Positions 42,666 to 51,623 are shown, numbered from the stretch's first letter. The stretch: 53,505 nucleotides of DNA from Christensenella sp. UBA1685 (GCA_002320595.1 DCKB01000011.1:1-53505); one strand, 5' to 3'. Program-made: numbers and translations. Notes: generated by a model not told the origin, from the sequence alone.

Positions 42666-43962
42666 CCGCGTCACGGTGCTCGGCGCCGGGCTTGCGGGGT
42701 GTGAGGCCGCGTTTCAGCTTGCTGAACGCGGCATCGCTGTATCGCTTGTGGAAATGCGTCCGATCCGGCGTTCCCCCGCACATAAAACTGATCTGTATGG
42801 GGAACTCGTGTGCTCAAATTCGCTTCGGTCCGACCGCCTGCAAAACGGCGCAGGGCTTTTAAAAGAGGAGATGCGGCGCATGGGTTCGCTGATCGTCTCA
42901 GCAGCGGATGAAACGCGGGTGCCCGCAGGCGGCGCGCTCGCTGTGGATCGCGAAGGCTTTGCCCGGCTTGTGACGGAGCGCATCCGCAATCATCCGAACA
43001 TCGCGGTTGTGGAAGCGGAGGCACAGGCGCTGCCGGAACCGCCCGCAATCGTTGCAACCGGGCCGCTTACGGATGGCGCGCTTTTGCAAAGCATCGAAGC
43101 GTTTTTGGGTGAAGGCATGCATTTTTATGATGCGGCCGCGCCTGTAGTTACAAAGGAATCGCTTGACATGTCCCGCGTGTTCGAGGCTTCGCGCTATGAC
43201 CGCGGAGGCAGCGACTACCTCAACTGCGCAATGACGCGGGAAGAATATTTTGCCTTTGTTCATGCGCTTGTTGCTGCGGAAACGGCTGAGCTGCATGCGT
43301 TTGAAACGCCAAAGGTGTTTGAAGGCTGCATGCCCGTTGAAATTATGGCCAAGCGGGGGGACATGACGCTTGCATTCGGGCCGCTCCGCCCGGTTGGGCT
43401 TTCAGACCCGCGCCTTGGGGAACGGCCTTTTGCGGTGGTTCAGCTGCGGCAGGATGATGCGGAAGGGACGCTTTACAACATTGTGGGGTTCCAAACAAAT
43501 CTCAAATTTGGGGAACAACGCCGCGTGTTCGGGATGATCCCGGGGCTGCAGCACGCAGAATTTGTGCGCTACGGCGTAATGCACAGGAACACATTCCTCA
43601 ATTCGCCGGGAAAACTTGACCCGTGGTATCAGGTGAAGGCGCGCGAAGGGCTGTATTTTGCAGGGCAGATTACCGGCGTGGAAGGCTACATCGAGAGCGC
43701 CGCAAGCGGCATGGTAGCGGGAATTGACCTTGCGCACAAACTCCTTGGCAAGCCGCGTGTGGAGTTCACCGCGCGCACGGCTTTGGGTGCGCTTGGGCAT
43801 TATGTTTCCGGCTATGCGGGAAAGGACTTTCAGCCGATGAACATCAGTTTCGGCATCATTGAAGGGCTTACGAATCCGCCGCGTAACAAACAGGAACGCT
43901 ATACGCGCATCGCAGAGCGTTCATTGGAGTGGATCGGAAAAATTGCAAAGGATTGCGAATAA
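42655..43962 (+). CDS. trmFO: tRNA m5U54 methyltransferase TrmFO (folate/FAD-dependent)
   Basis: 435 residues: FAD-binding VLGAGLAGCEAAFQLAERG near the N-terminus, then the TrmFO signature GELVCSNSLRSD, MRRMGSLI and a C-terminal ALGHYVSGYAGKDFQPMNISFG. It makes ribothymidine at position 54 of tRNA using methylene-tetrahydrofolate. The start at 42655, inside topA, has AGGAG upstream. Order topA-trmFO-hslVU is conserved in Firmicutes; the intervening xerC gene is absent here. Confidence 0.95.
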   Translation: MKNDRVTVLGAGLAGCEAAFQLAERGIAVSLVEMRPIRRSPAHKTDLYGELVCSNSLRSDRLQNGAGLLKEEMRRMGSLIVSAADETRVPAGGALAVDREGFARLVTERIRNHPNIAVVEAEAQALPEPPAIVATGPLTDGALLQSIEAFLGEGMHFYDAAAPVVTKESLDMSRVFEASRYDRGGSDYLNCAMTREEYFAFVHALVAAETAELHAFETPKVFEGCMPVEIMAKRGDMTLAFGPLRPVGLSDPRLGERPFAVVQLRQDDAEGTLYNIVGFQTNLKFGEQRRVFGMIPGLQHAEFVRYGVMHRNTFLNSPGKLDPWYQVKAREGLYFAGQITGVEGYIESAASGMVAGIDLAHKLLGKPRVEFTARTALGALGHYVSGYAGKDFQPMNISFGIIEGLTNPPRNKQERYTRIAERSLEWIGKIAKDCE

Positions 43963-44074
43963 ACTGTAAAGCATGCGCCAAAAACGGTTTCAAGTGGTGC
44001 GATTTGTGTTATTATGAATATAAATCACCGCTAGAATGCGGCGCAAATGGAGAATTCGGAAAGGGAACATTGCT

Positions 44075-44608
44075 ATGAGCTTAATGGGAACGACGATCGT
44101 CGCTGTCCGCCGGGATGGAAAATGTGCTGTGGCTGGTGATGGCCAGGTTACGATGGGGGAAAAAACCGTCATGAAGGCACACGCAAAGAAGGTGCGCAGG
44201 CTGTATCACAACCGTGTTGTGGTGGGGTTTGCGGGTTCGGTAGCGGATGCGTTTTCCCTTTCAGAGCGTTTTGAGGCAAAGCTGGAGCAATACAGCGGAA
44301 GCCTTCGCCGTGCGGCAGTTTCGCTTGCGCAGGATTGGCGCAGCGATAAGGCGATGCGCCAGCTGGAAGCGATGCTGATCGCTGCGGACGCTGAAGAGCT
44401 GCTCATCATTTCCGGAACAGGCGAGGTGATCGATCCGGACGACGGCATTGCCGCCATCGGTTCCGGCGGCATGTATGCGCTCGCGGCGGCAAAGGCACTC
44501 AAGGAAAATACTGAGCTTGCGGCGGCAGAAATCGCAGAAAAGGCGATTCGCATCGCATCTGATATCTGCGTATTCACAAACGGAAACATCACCATGGAGG
44601 AAGTTTAA
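44075..44608 (+). CDS. hslV: ATP-dependent protease subunit HslV (ClpQ)
   Basis: 177 residues. The N-terminal nucleophile family motif GTTIVAVRRDGKCAVAGDGQVT is present; the expected catalytic residue is the first Thr of TTIVAV (Thr6), so a five-residue propeptide MSLMG must be removed. A second Met at 44084 would leave only MG before that Thr. GGAAAGGGA precedes the ATG at 44075. It forms the proteolytic core that pairs with HslU. The gene abuts hslU with no gap. Confidence 0.94.
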   Translation: MSLMGTTIVAVRRDGKCAVAGDGQVTMGEKTVMKAHAKKVRRLYHNRVVVGFAGSVADAFSLSERFEAKLEQYSGSLRRAAVSLAQDWRSDKAMRQLEAMLIAADAEELLIISGTGEVIDPDDGIAAIGSGGMYALAAAKALKENTELAAAEIAEKAIRIASDICVFTNGNITMEEV

Positions 44609-45988
44609 ATGCTGACGCCGCGCGAAATCGTTGAATCTCTGGATCGCTACATCATCGGCCAAGGCGAAGCCAAGCGCGCAGTGGCGGTTGCGCTGCGCAA
44701 CCGCTATCGCAGGAGCCGCCTGAAACCGGAATTGCGGGAAGAAATTACTCCGAAAAACATCATCATGATGGGCCCCACGGGCGTGGGTAAAACAGAAATT
44801 GCAAGAAGGCTTGCAAAACTTGTGGACGCGCCGCTTGTGAAGGTGGAGGCGACGAAGTTTACGGAGGTCGGCTATGTTGGGCGCGATGTGGATTCCATGA
44901 TCCGCGATCTTGTGGAAGCCTCCATCCGGCTTTGCAAGGATAAGCGTATGGCTGCGGTGCGCATCGTTGCGGAGACCGCTGCAAACGAGCGCCTGATTGA
45001 CCTGCTTGTGCCGGGCGCAGAGAAGCGGGCATCCGCGCCCATGAACCCGCTTCAGTTGCTCCTTGGCGGCGGGCAGCCGAATGAACCCGCTCAGACGGAG
45101 GAAGAACAGGCACAACACCGCACGCGGCGGGAAGAAGTAGCCGCGCAGATGCGCGCCGGCCAGCTTGAAGAAGAACTTGTGGAAGTTGAAGTCGAGCAGA
45201 GCGGCACCGGCAGCGATGCCATGCTTGCAATGGGGATTGACATCAACCTGAATGAGATGATGGGCGGCCTTCTGCCCAAACAGAAGAAGCGCCGCCGCGT
45301 CAACGTGCGTGAGGCGCGCCGTATTCTGACGCAGGAGGAATCTGAAAAGCTCATAGACATGGACGACGTGATCCGTGAAGCGATTGACAAGGCGGAGCAG
45401 GACGGCATCATCTTTATCGACGAAATTGACAAAATCGCAGGCGCGCAGCATGGTTCAGGCCCAGATGTTTCCCGCGAGGGCGTGCAGCGGGATATCCTCC
45501 CTATCGTGGAGGGCTGCACGGTAAACACGAAATATGGCCCGGTAAAGACGGATTTTATCCTCTTCATTGCGGCGGGGGCGTTTCATGTTTCCAAGGTTTC
45601 CGACCTCATTCCGGAATTGCAGGGGCGCTTTCCCATCCGCGTAAAGCTTTCTGCCCTCACCGAGCAGGATTACGAACGAATCCTTTCCCAGCCGGAGCAC
45701 GCGATTACAAAGCAATACGCGGCGCTGCTTGAAACGGATAACGTTGCGTTGCAATTTACGGACGATGCGCTTTCCGCCATTGCGCATTATGCCTGCCGCG
45801 CCAACGAAAGCAGCGAAAACATCGGAGCACGCAGGCTTCACACTATTATGGAGACCGTTTTGGACGACATTTCCTTCAACGCCAGCGGCGAGCATCCGCT
45901 CGTCAAGGTGATTGTAGATGAGAATTATGTAAAGGAGCATCTGTCGGACGAGTTCGACGGGGAGGATCTTGAAAAATTCATCCTCTGA
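44609..45988 (+). CDS. hslU: HslU ATPase subunit of HslUV protease (ClpY)
   Basis: 459 residues, AAA+ unfoldase. The N-terminus MLTPREIVESLDRYIIGQGEAK is diagnostic; Walker A is GPTGVGKT (55-62), Walker B IIFIDEIDKI (about 268-277), with an I-domain insert (about 120-235) and the arginine finger region LQGRFPIRV. The C-terminal tail LEKFIL docks into HslV. GGAGGAAG, at the end of hslV, precedes the ATG. codY, which often follows in Firmicutes, is not found. Confidence 0.96.
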   Translation: MLTPREIVESLDRYIIGQGEAKRAVAVALRNRYRRSRLKPELREEITPKNIIMMGPTGVGKTEIARRLAKLVDAPLVKVEATKFTEVGYVGRDVDSMIRDLVEASIRLCKDKRMAAVRIVAETAANERLIDLLVPGAEKRASAPMNPLQLLLGGGQPNEPAQTEEEQAQHRTRREEVAAQMRAGQLEEELVEVEVEQSGTGSDAMLAMGIDINLNEMMGGLLPKQKKRRRVNVREARRILTQEESEKLIDMDDVIREAIDKAEQDGIIFIDEIDKIAGAQHGSGPDVSREGVQRDILPIVEGCTVNTKYGPVKTDFILFIAAGAFHVSKVSDLIPELQGRFPIRVKLSALTEQDYERILSQPEHAITKQYAALLETDNVALQFTDDALSAIAHYACRANESSENIGARRLHTIMETVLDDISFNASGEHPLVKVIVDENYVKEHLSDEFDGEDLEKFIL

Positions 45989-45998
45989 CGAAACCGCT

Positions 45999-47273
45999 AT
46001 GAAACCAATCCTCAGCATTATTATGGCTTTTCTGCTGATGTGCTTGGCAGGGTGTGCTGAAATCGCAACAACGGCCAATGTTTCCGCACGCGCGGAAAAC
46101 AGTGCGGACGCAGCTATAACTGAGATCACCATTCCGCCGATAGCCACCCCTGCGCAGGTATATTCCACGGCGGAGGGAGGGCAGGCGGAGGCATTTGCGC
46201 TGTCCGGCGGAGGTGAACCCGGCCTTACGGCAGCAACGCCATCCGCCCTGCCGATGCCTTCGGAAACTCCGGAGCTTACACCGTCGCCTGCGCCGGATCC
46301 AACGCCGGAATACACTGTAGAGCCAGTGGATGACAAAAAAGCATATTTGAACGCGGGCAGCGCGAATTTGCGTGAAGGTCCCGGCACGGAATACGCGATT
46401 CTGGAAGAACTGCTGGAGCTGGAACCGCTTTGCGTCACAGGCAAGATTGAAGAATGGTATCGCGTTGAGGCGGGAAACGAAACGGGGTTTGTGCTTGCGG
46501 AGTTTGTTGAATTCGGAACCGCTCCCACGCCGAAGCCAAGCTTCAGCGTAAAATCCATGGATGATAAGGCCGCGTATGTGAATGCGGGCAGCGCGAACTT
46601 ACGCGAAGGACCGGGGACGAAATACGAGATCGTCGTAGAACTCAGCCGCAACGAAAAAATAACCGTTACAGGAACCTCGGGCGATTGGTACCGCGTTGAA
46701 TACGGAAGAAAAAAAGGCTTCATTTCTAACGAGTTTGTGGAGTTCGGGGCGCCGCCGACCGCGACACCGAGGCCGACCGCCACGCCAAAACCGGATGTGA
46801 CTGCTGAGGCCACGCCTAAGCCCACCCCCACCGCAAATGCATCAAATGGAAACTCCTCCTGGGAAACCCCGCGCGATTACTTTTCCGACACGAGCCGTTT
46901 TACGGCGGAAGAGCTGCTGTTGATTGCACAGGTGGTGCAGGAGGAAGCGAAAGGAACCTCTGTGGAGGCGCGGGCTGCAGTTGCGAACACGATTTACAAC
47001 CGCTACCTTTCATCAAAATACCCAGATACAATCGAGGGAATCATCTTCCAGAAAAACCAGTATACGGTTGCGGATGATGAGGATGAGATCCGTTCCGTCA
47101 AGCCGGTGGAAAAAACGATCGAGGCTGTCACGCAGATCTTTGTTGAAGGAGATACCTTCCTTCCTGAGGACGTGCTCTTTTTCCGTTCGGCAAGCCGCGG
47201 CACAAGCTGGGGGGATAAACGAGAGTATTACGCGACATATGGCAACAACGCCTTTTTCAGGAGCTTCTATTGA
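45999..47273 (+). CDS. SleB-type cell-wall hydrolase lipoprotein with two SH3 domains
   Basis: 424 residues: lipoprotein signal with LAGC (lipidated Cys19), a low-complexity Pro/Thr/Glu linker (about 60-100), two SH3b domains with near-identical cores (NAGSANLREGPGTEY and NAGSANLREGPGTKY), a second Pro/Thr linker, and a C-terminal Hydrolase_2 (SleB/CwlJ-like) domain from about 300 (IAQVVQEEAKGTSVEARAAV, then a TIYNR segment). This fold cleaves spore cortex or vegetative peptidoglycan. Start is uncertain: TTG at 45969 has GGGGAGG only 3 bases away and gives an acidic extension; ATG at 45999 gives the best signal peptide but lacks a clear ribosome binding site. It starts 10 bases after hslU. 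Confidence 0.82.
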   Translation: MKPILSIIMAFLLMCLAGCAEIATTANVSARAENSADAAITEITIPPIATPAQVYSTAEGGQAEAFALSGGGEPGLTAATPSALPMPSETPELTPSPAPDPTPEYTVEPVDDKKAYLNAGSANLREGPGTEYAILEELLELEPLCVTGKIEEWYRVEAGNETGFVLAEFVEFGTAPTPKPSFSVKSMDDKAAYVNAGSANLREGPGTKYEIVVELSRNEKITVTGTSGDWYRVEYGRKKGFISNEFVEFGAPPTATPRPTATPKPDVTAEATPKPTPTANASNGNSSWETPRDYFSDTSRFTAEELLLIAQVVQEEAKGTSVEARAAVANTIYNRYLSSKYPDTIEGIIFQKNQYTVADDEDEIRSVKPVEKTIEAVTQIFVEGDTFLPEDVLFFRSASRGTSWGDKREYYATYGNNAFFRSFY

Positions 47274-47288
47274 GAAAAGCTCCTGAAA
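47255..47288 (+). repeat. 12-bp inverted repeat around the SleB-type gene's stop codon
   Basis: TTTCAGGAGCTT (47255-47266) and AAGCTCCTGAAA (47277-47288) are perfect complements with a 10-base loop containing the TGA stop (47271-47273). No T tract follows, so it is not a standard terminator. It may protect the 3' end of the message or attenuate readthrough into the next gene. Confidence 0.6.
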
Positions 47289-47338
47289 CCAACAACGAAT
47301 TGGCAAGAAAACTGCAAAATTAAAATGGGGGAAGAACT

Positions 47339-48472
47339 GTGATAACGCTGATAAAAAATGTTCGGGCCTATCAGAATGGCACATGGAAGGAAGGGGAAAT
47401 CCTTATCGCTGGAGACAGGATCGAAGCGGTGGCAGAGAAAATTGACTGCGCATTCCCGGGCATGCAGGTCATTGATGCAGAGGGCATGCGCTGCATACCG
47501 GGGTACCTCGACCAGCATGTGCACATTACAGGCGGCGGTGGGGAAGGCGGTTTTGCAAACCAGGTTCCACCGCTTCCACTGAGCGCACCTGTACGCGCGG
47601 GGGTGACAACGCTCGTGGGCCTGCTTGGCACGGATGGCACAACGCGCAGCGTGGAAAGCCTCGTCGCACGTGCAAAGGCGTTCAACGAACTCGGCCTTAC
47701 AGCGTTCTGTCTTACGGGCGCATACGAATTCCCCTCACCCACGGTGACGGGCAGCATTAAAAAAGATATTGTTATGATCCGGGAATGCATCGGCGTCAAG
47801 ATCGCCATTTCGGATCACCGCAGCATGAATATGGAAAAACGCGACCTTGTCTGGCTTGCTTCACAGGCACGGCAGGCGGGAATCCTTTCCGGCAAGCCCG
47901 GCATTACGCATCTGCATACCGGAAGCGGAAAAGCGGAGCTTGACATGCTCTTTGATATTATTGAGACTACGGAAATCCCGATTTTCAATTTCCGGCCGAC
48001 GCATCTCGGTGGAAAGTTTGAGGCGGCAATGCGATGGACGGAGATGGGTGGCTATGCGGATTTCACATGCGGAAACGCACATGCGGAAACCGCAGGAATC
48101 GTTGCGCGGGCGCTTGAACGCGCACCGGAGGGGCTTGTTACAATGAGCACGGATGGAAACGGCAGCTTTCCCATCTGGAACGAAAAGAAGGAAATGGTTG
48201 AGATCGGTGCAGGAAGCATTGCAAATCTGCACGGCGTAGTGAAAAGCCTTGTTCTGGATAAGGGGCTGCCGCTTGAAACGGCGGTTGCGCCCTGTACGCG
48301 AAATGTTGCAAAAGCGCTCGGCCTGTACCCGCAGAAGGGTTGCATCGCGCCGGGCAGCGATGCGGACTTGATTTTGCTGGATGACGCGCTTTCCATCGAC
48401 ACTGTGGTCGCGCATGGAAAAACCATGCTTCGGCACGGCGCTCTGCAATTTCGGGCGAACTTTGAAAACTGA
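47339..48472 (+). CDS. iadA: Isoaspartyl (beta-aspartyl) dipeptidase
   Basis: 377 residues, an amidohydrolase with the metal-binding HVH of GYLDQHVHITGGGGEGG, then further ligands in ITHLHTGSGKAELDM and the terminal STDGNGSFPIWNE. These match IadA, which hydrolyses isoaspartyl dipeptides formed by protein ageing. The start is GTG at 47339 with GGGGGAAG upstream. A dihydroorotase-like relative is the alternative, but GGGGEGG and the STDGNGS motif are IadA features. It stands alone between two envelope genes. Confidence 0.88.
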   Translation: MITLIKNVRAYQNGTWKEGEILIAGDRIEAVAEKIDCAFPGMQVIDAEGMRCIPGYLDQHVHITGGGGEGGFANQVPPLPLSAPVRAGVTTLVGLLGTDGTTRSVESLVARAKAFNELGLTAFCLTGAYEFPSPTVTGSIKKDIVMIRECIGVKIAISDHRSMNMEKRDLVWLASQARQAGILSGKPGITHLHTGSGKAELDMLFDIIETTEIPIFNFRPTHLGGKFEAAMRWTEMGGYADFTCGNAHAETAGIVARALERAPEGLVTMSTDGNGSFPIWNEKKEMVEIGAGSIANLHGVVKSLVLDKGLPLETAVAPCTRNVAKALGLYPQKGCIAPGSDADLILLDDALSIDTVVAHGKTMLRHGALQFRANFEN

Positions 48473-48490
48473 GTATCGGAAGGGAGCGGC

Positions 48491-48605
48491 AGCTTAAGAT
48501 GGCGCCGGGAAAGTAAGCTCGTTCATTTTCCTGGCGGACGCAACATAAATCCTGCAGGCAAAGCTCACACTAATACCGCAATTCAACCGAAAGGCGGTAT
48601 TTTTG
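48491..48605 (+). promoter_or_regulatory. Structured leader ending in a terminator-like hairpin
   Basis: Several helices are possible: AGCTTA 48491-48496 with TAAGCT 48514-48519; CGCCGGGAAA 48503-48512 with TTTCCTGGCG 48527-48536 (one G-U), which competes with the first; a CCTGCAGG palindrome at 48551; and AATACCGC 48572-48579 with GCGGTATT 48594-48601 followed by T residues. The last looks like a terminator, but the next start codon is only 5 bases beyond and its AAAGGCGG ribosome binding site lies in the 3' arm. This could be a riboswitch-like attenuator or simply the iadA terminator. I could not match a known riboswitch. Confidence 0.4.
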
Positions 48606-48608
48606 TTT

Positions 48609-51011
48609 ATGAAAGCTATCATCATGGCGGGCGGCGCAGGAAAGCGTTTGCGGCCGCTTACCTGTACGATGCCAAAGCCAATGGTCCCTTTGCTCAACAA
48701 GCCCGTGATCGAGTACTGCGTAGAGCTGCTTGTGCGGCACGGCCTCACAGACATCGGTGTGACGCTGCACTATCTGCCCAATGCGATCAGGAACCATTTA
48801 AAGGACGGAGAAAAATGGGGCGCCAAAATTTCATACTCTATCGAGGATACGCCGCTTGGTACGGCAGGGAGCGTGCGAAAAGCGGCCGGGGCCGCAAAGG
48901 AGCCTGTTTTAGTGATCAGCGGCGATGCGATGACGGACATTGATCTCACGGCCGCCATCCGCACGCATACTCAAAGCGGTGCAAAGGCGACGCTTCTTTT
49001 GAAAAAGGTACCTTCTCCGACTGAATACGGTGTGGTTTTGACGGATAAGGACGGCATTGTGACGCGCTTTATCGAAAAGCCAGCGCCGTCAGAAGTGTTC
49101 AGCGACCTTGCAAACACAGGAATTTATATATTTGAACCCGAAATCCTTTCCATGATACCGGATTACATGCCCTATGACTTTTCAAACGATCTGTTCCCGC
49201 GCCTGCTCAATGAGGGAATCCGGATATTTACGACAGAAGCCTCAGGGTATTGGAGCGATATCGGCGATATTGAACAGTATGCTGCAACGCAGGCGGACAT
49301 GCTGGATGGAAAGTGCGCATTTGAAACAACGGCAAAGTCCGACGGGCAAGGCATCTTCATCGAAGAAAGCGCGCGCATAGGGAAGCGCGCCGTTATCACT
49401 GCGCCATGTTACATCGGCGCGAACGCCGAAATTGCGGACAACGCCTATTTCGGCGGATACTCTGTTGCATGCAGCGGTGTGCGGATTGGAAAGAATAGCA
49501 GCGTGAAGCGCTGCATCCTGCTGCCGGAGGTCCGCGTGCGTGAAGGGGCTGAGCTGCGCGGTGCAGTGCTCTGCGAGCGAGTTCAGGTAGAGGATGGCGC
49601 TTCCATATTTGAAAAGGCTGCGATTGGAGCGGAGAGCGTGCTGGAAAAGCATTGCACCGTTGCGCCGCGCGTATACATCTGGCCGAACAAGCGGCTGGAG
49701 CATGACCGCAAGTATACGGAAAACCTCATGTGGGAAGCTGAGGCAGGAAAACAGGCTGTGCGCAACCCGGAAGCCGGATATGTGGACTTCGACCTTACGC
49801 CGGAAAGCGCGGCGCGCATCGGTGCATCATTTGCGGCGCTTCGCACGCTTCCCGCGGAACTTGGCGTGGCTTCTGACGGGGTGCAGCAGAGCGTGATGCT
49901 CAAATATGCGCTGACGGCGGGCATTGTCTCGCAGGGGGTGGATGTACAGGACATGGGGCTTTGTGCTCCCTCTGCGTTTGCCTATGCAATCCGTATGCTG
50001 GGACTCGATGGGGGGATATATATCCGGCGCGGGGAAACAGGGAAGTACGAGGCGGAACTGTTGCTTTTGGATGCAATGGGTGCGAGCCTTTCAGCAGGGG
50101 AACACCGCAAGTTCCGCCAGCAGTATGAACTTGGTGCACAGCGCCCCGTTACGGCGTCGCGGCTCGGCGTGGTGCAGCGCTATACGGGCGCGGAGCGTGG
50201 GTATGAGGCCAGCCTGCGGCGGATGGCACGCTTTGACGGGCGGGCGGGGACCGCTATGGTGATTGCAGGAGATACTGCGCTTTACGATGCTGTTGCGCGC
50301 GTGCTTTTGCCATGTGGCGTAGGGGTAAAACTTATTGCAGAGCGGGCGCAGGAACCGCTTCTGCGCGCAATGGCGCATGCGGGCGCGCAGCTGGGCTTTC
50401 TTGCGGGCGAAAACGGAGCGTTGCCTTCCGCTGTGTTCGGTGAGCATGCGATGAACGAGGAGGAATGCATTGCGATCTTCGCAATTGCGGCGGCCGAAGA
50501 TGGGCGGCGCACGCTTGTGCTGCCCGCATCGCTTCCTGAGGCGTATTGCTCCGCCGTTCTGGCGCGCGGCGCGCATGTCACGCGAGTACCGGATGCGCCG
50601 GCGCGTTGGCAGCATGCCTGCTTTGAAGCGGACGCATATCTTCCGGAACTGTTCGAACCGGAAGCGATGGTCGTGCGCTTTGCGGCGCTTGCGAATGACG
50701 GGCGGTTGGAAAAGTTGATCGCAGCCCTTCCAGCAGTGCGCAGGGCTGAGGCAGAGGTCGGCTGTACCTGGCGCGAGGTTGGCCGGGTACTCCGCAGCCT
50801 TGTAGAAACCGAGCGGGATGAACGCGTGGAACTGATTGACGGCGTGCATGTAAATGATGACGATGGCTGGGTGCTTGTGCGGCCAAACAAAAACTTTACT
50901 GCCTGCAGAGTGATTGCAGGAAGCTTCAAAGAAGAATATGCCGAGGAGCTTTCCCTGATTTACGAACAGAAACTGCGAAGCATTATTGCAGAAGGCAGGG
51001 CGGAAAAATAA
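48609..51011 (+). CDS. Nucleotidyltransferase/LbH fused to a degenerate phosphomannomutase domain
   Basis: 800 residues. Residues 1-235 are a sugar-nucleotidyltransferase (GGAGKRLRPLTCTMPKPM signature, LVISGDAMTDID, GYWSDIGD). Residues about 240-375 are left-handed beta-helix repeats. From about 392 the chain follows the phosphomannomutase fold, but the key loops are lost: the phosphoserine TASHNP loop reads GGIYIRRGETGKY (about 465), the metal loop DGDxDR reads AGENGALPSAV (about 594), and the phosphate-binding RPSGTEP reads RPNKNFTACR. The second half therefore probably lacks mutase activity. The ATG at 48609 (MKAIIMAGG) is a standard start. Such mannose-1-phosphate guanylyltransferase-like fusions are known in Firmicutes. 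Confidence 0.85.
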   Translation: MKAIIMAGGAGKRLRPLTCTMPKPMVPLLNKPVIEYCVELLVRHGLTDIGVTLHYLPNAIRNHLKDGEKWGAKISYSIEDTPLGTAGSVRKAAGAAKEPVLVISGDAMTDIDLTAAIRTHTQSGAKATLLLKKVPSPTEYGVVLTDKDGIVTRFIEKPAPSEVFSDLANTGIYIFEPEILSMIPDYMPYDFSNDLFPRLLNEGIRIFTTEASGYWSDIGDIEQYAATQADMLDGKCAFETTAKSDGQGIFIEESARIGKRAVITAPCYIGANAEIADNAYFGGYSVACSGVRIGKNSSVKRCILLPEVRVREGAELRGAVLCERVQVEDGASIFEKAAIGAESVLEKHCTVAPRVYIWPNKRLEHDRKYTENLMWEAEAGKQAVRNPEAGYVDFDLTPESAARIGASFAALRTLPAELGVASDGVQQSVMLKYALTAGIVSQGVDVQDMGLCAPSAFAYAIRMLGLDGGIYIRRGETGKYEAELLLLDAMGASLSAGEHRKFRQQYELGAQRPVTASRLGVVQRYTGAERGYEASLRRMARFDGRAGTAMVIAGDTALYDAVARVLLPCGVGVKLIAERAQEPLLRAMAHAGAQLGFLAGENGALPSAVFGEHAMNEEECIAIFAIAAAEDGRRTLVLPASLPEAYCSAVLARGAHVTRVPDAPARWQHACFEADAYLPELFEPEAMVVRFAALANDGRLEKLIAALPAVRRAEAEVGCTWREVGRVLRSLVETERDERVELIDGVHVNDDDGWVLVRPNKNFTACRVIAGSFKEEYAEELSLIYEQKLRSIIAEGRAEK

Positions 51012-51022
51012 CGGAAAACCGC

Positions 51023-51050
51023 TTGACGCGGCGGCATGACATGGTAAAAT
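51023..51050 (+). promoter_or_regulatory. SigA promoter of trmL
   Basis: TTGACG (51023-51028) and TAAAAT (51045-51050) are 16 bases apart, with a TGG extended -10. It begins 12 bases after the preceding stop. Confidence 0.75.
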
Positions 51051-51082
51051 GGGAAGATCAGACAAAAGGAAAGGAACTTCCC

Positions 51083-51544
51083 ATGTTCAACATTGTGCTG
51101 GTGGAGCCGGAAATTCCAGAAAATACTGGAAACATTTCCCGCACCTGCGCCGTAACGGGAGCGGCGCTGCACCTGGTGCGCCCGCTTGGCTTTTCAACGG
51201 ACGATAAGCACCTCAAACGTGCGGGGCTGGATTATTGGAAATATCTCAGCGTGACGTATTATGATTCGTTTGAGGAAGTTGAGGCAGCTTACCCGGAGGC
51301 GCGTTTCTTTCTTGCATCAACGCATGCAACACGCAATTATGCACAAGCGGAATATCGGGACGGGGATTTTCTGGTGTTCGGCAAGGAAACAGCCGGCTTG
51401 GGGGAAGCGCTGCTTACACGCCGCGCAGCAGATGCCGTGCGCATTCCCATGCGCAACGACAGGCGCTCTCTGAACCTTTCAAACTCAGTTGCGATTGTGC
51501 TTTATGAAGCGCTCCGGCAGGTTGGCTTTCCGGATATGCGATAA
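51083..51544 (+). CDS. trmL: tRNA (cytidine34/uridine34-2'-O)-methyltransferase TrmL
   Basis: 153 residues, a minimal SPOUT methyltransferase with FNIVLVEPEIPENTGNISRT at the N-terminus, HLVRPLGF, VFGKETAGL and the C-terminal knot IPMRNDRRSLNLSNSVAIVLYEA. It methylates the wobble base of tRNA-Leu isoacceptors. AAAGGAAAGGAAC precedes the ATG at 51083. The frame is open 5' but that part contains the promoter. Single-gene unit followed by the rplM promoter. Confidence 0.94.
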   Translation: MFNIVLVEPEIPENTGNISRTCAVTGAALHLVRPLGFSTDDKHLKRAGLDYWKYLSVTYYDSFEEVEAAYPEARFFLASTHATRNYAQAEYRDGDFLVFGKETAGLGEALLTRRAADAVRIPMRNDRRSLNLSNSVAIVLYEALRQVGFPDMR

Positions 51545-51587
51545 ATTTAAAAAACTTAAAAAAATCCCGGAAATGCTGAAAATTCCC

Positions 51588-51616
51588 TTGACATGACGGG
51601 AACGCTTGGTTAAAAT
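51588..51616 (+). promoter_or_regulatory. SigA promoter of rplM-rpsI
   Basis: A perfect TTGACA (51588-51593) and TAAAAT (51611-51616) are 17 bases apart. The start of transcription is expected near 51623. Confidence 0.85.
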
Positions 51617-51623
51617 AACAAAT

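Noticed and set aside
40614..42674. A 686-codon minus-strand open frame
   Set aside because: Antisense to topA, with no ribosome binding site or family motifs. The topA reading is certain.
48473..48605. Known riboswitch (c-di-GMP-I, SAM, TPP, T-box) upstream of the nucleotidyltransferase
   Set aside because: Fragments such as GGACGCAA recall c-di-GMP-I, but the other conserved parts are missing, and no T-box or SAM signature could be found.
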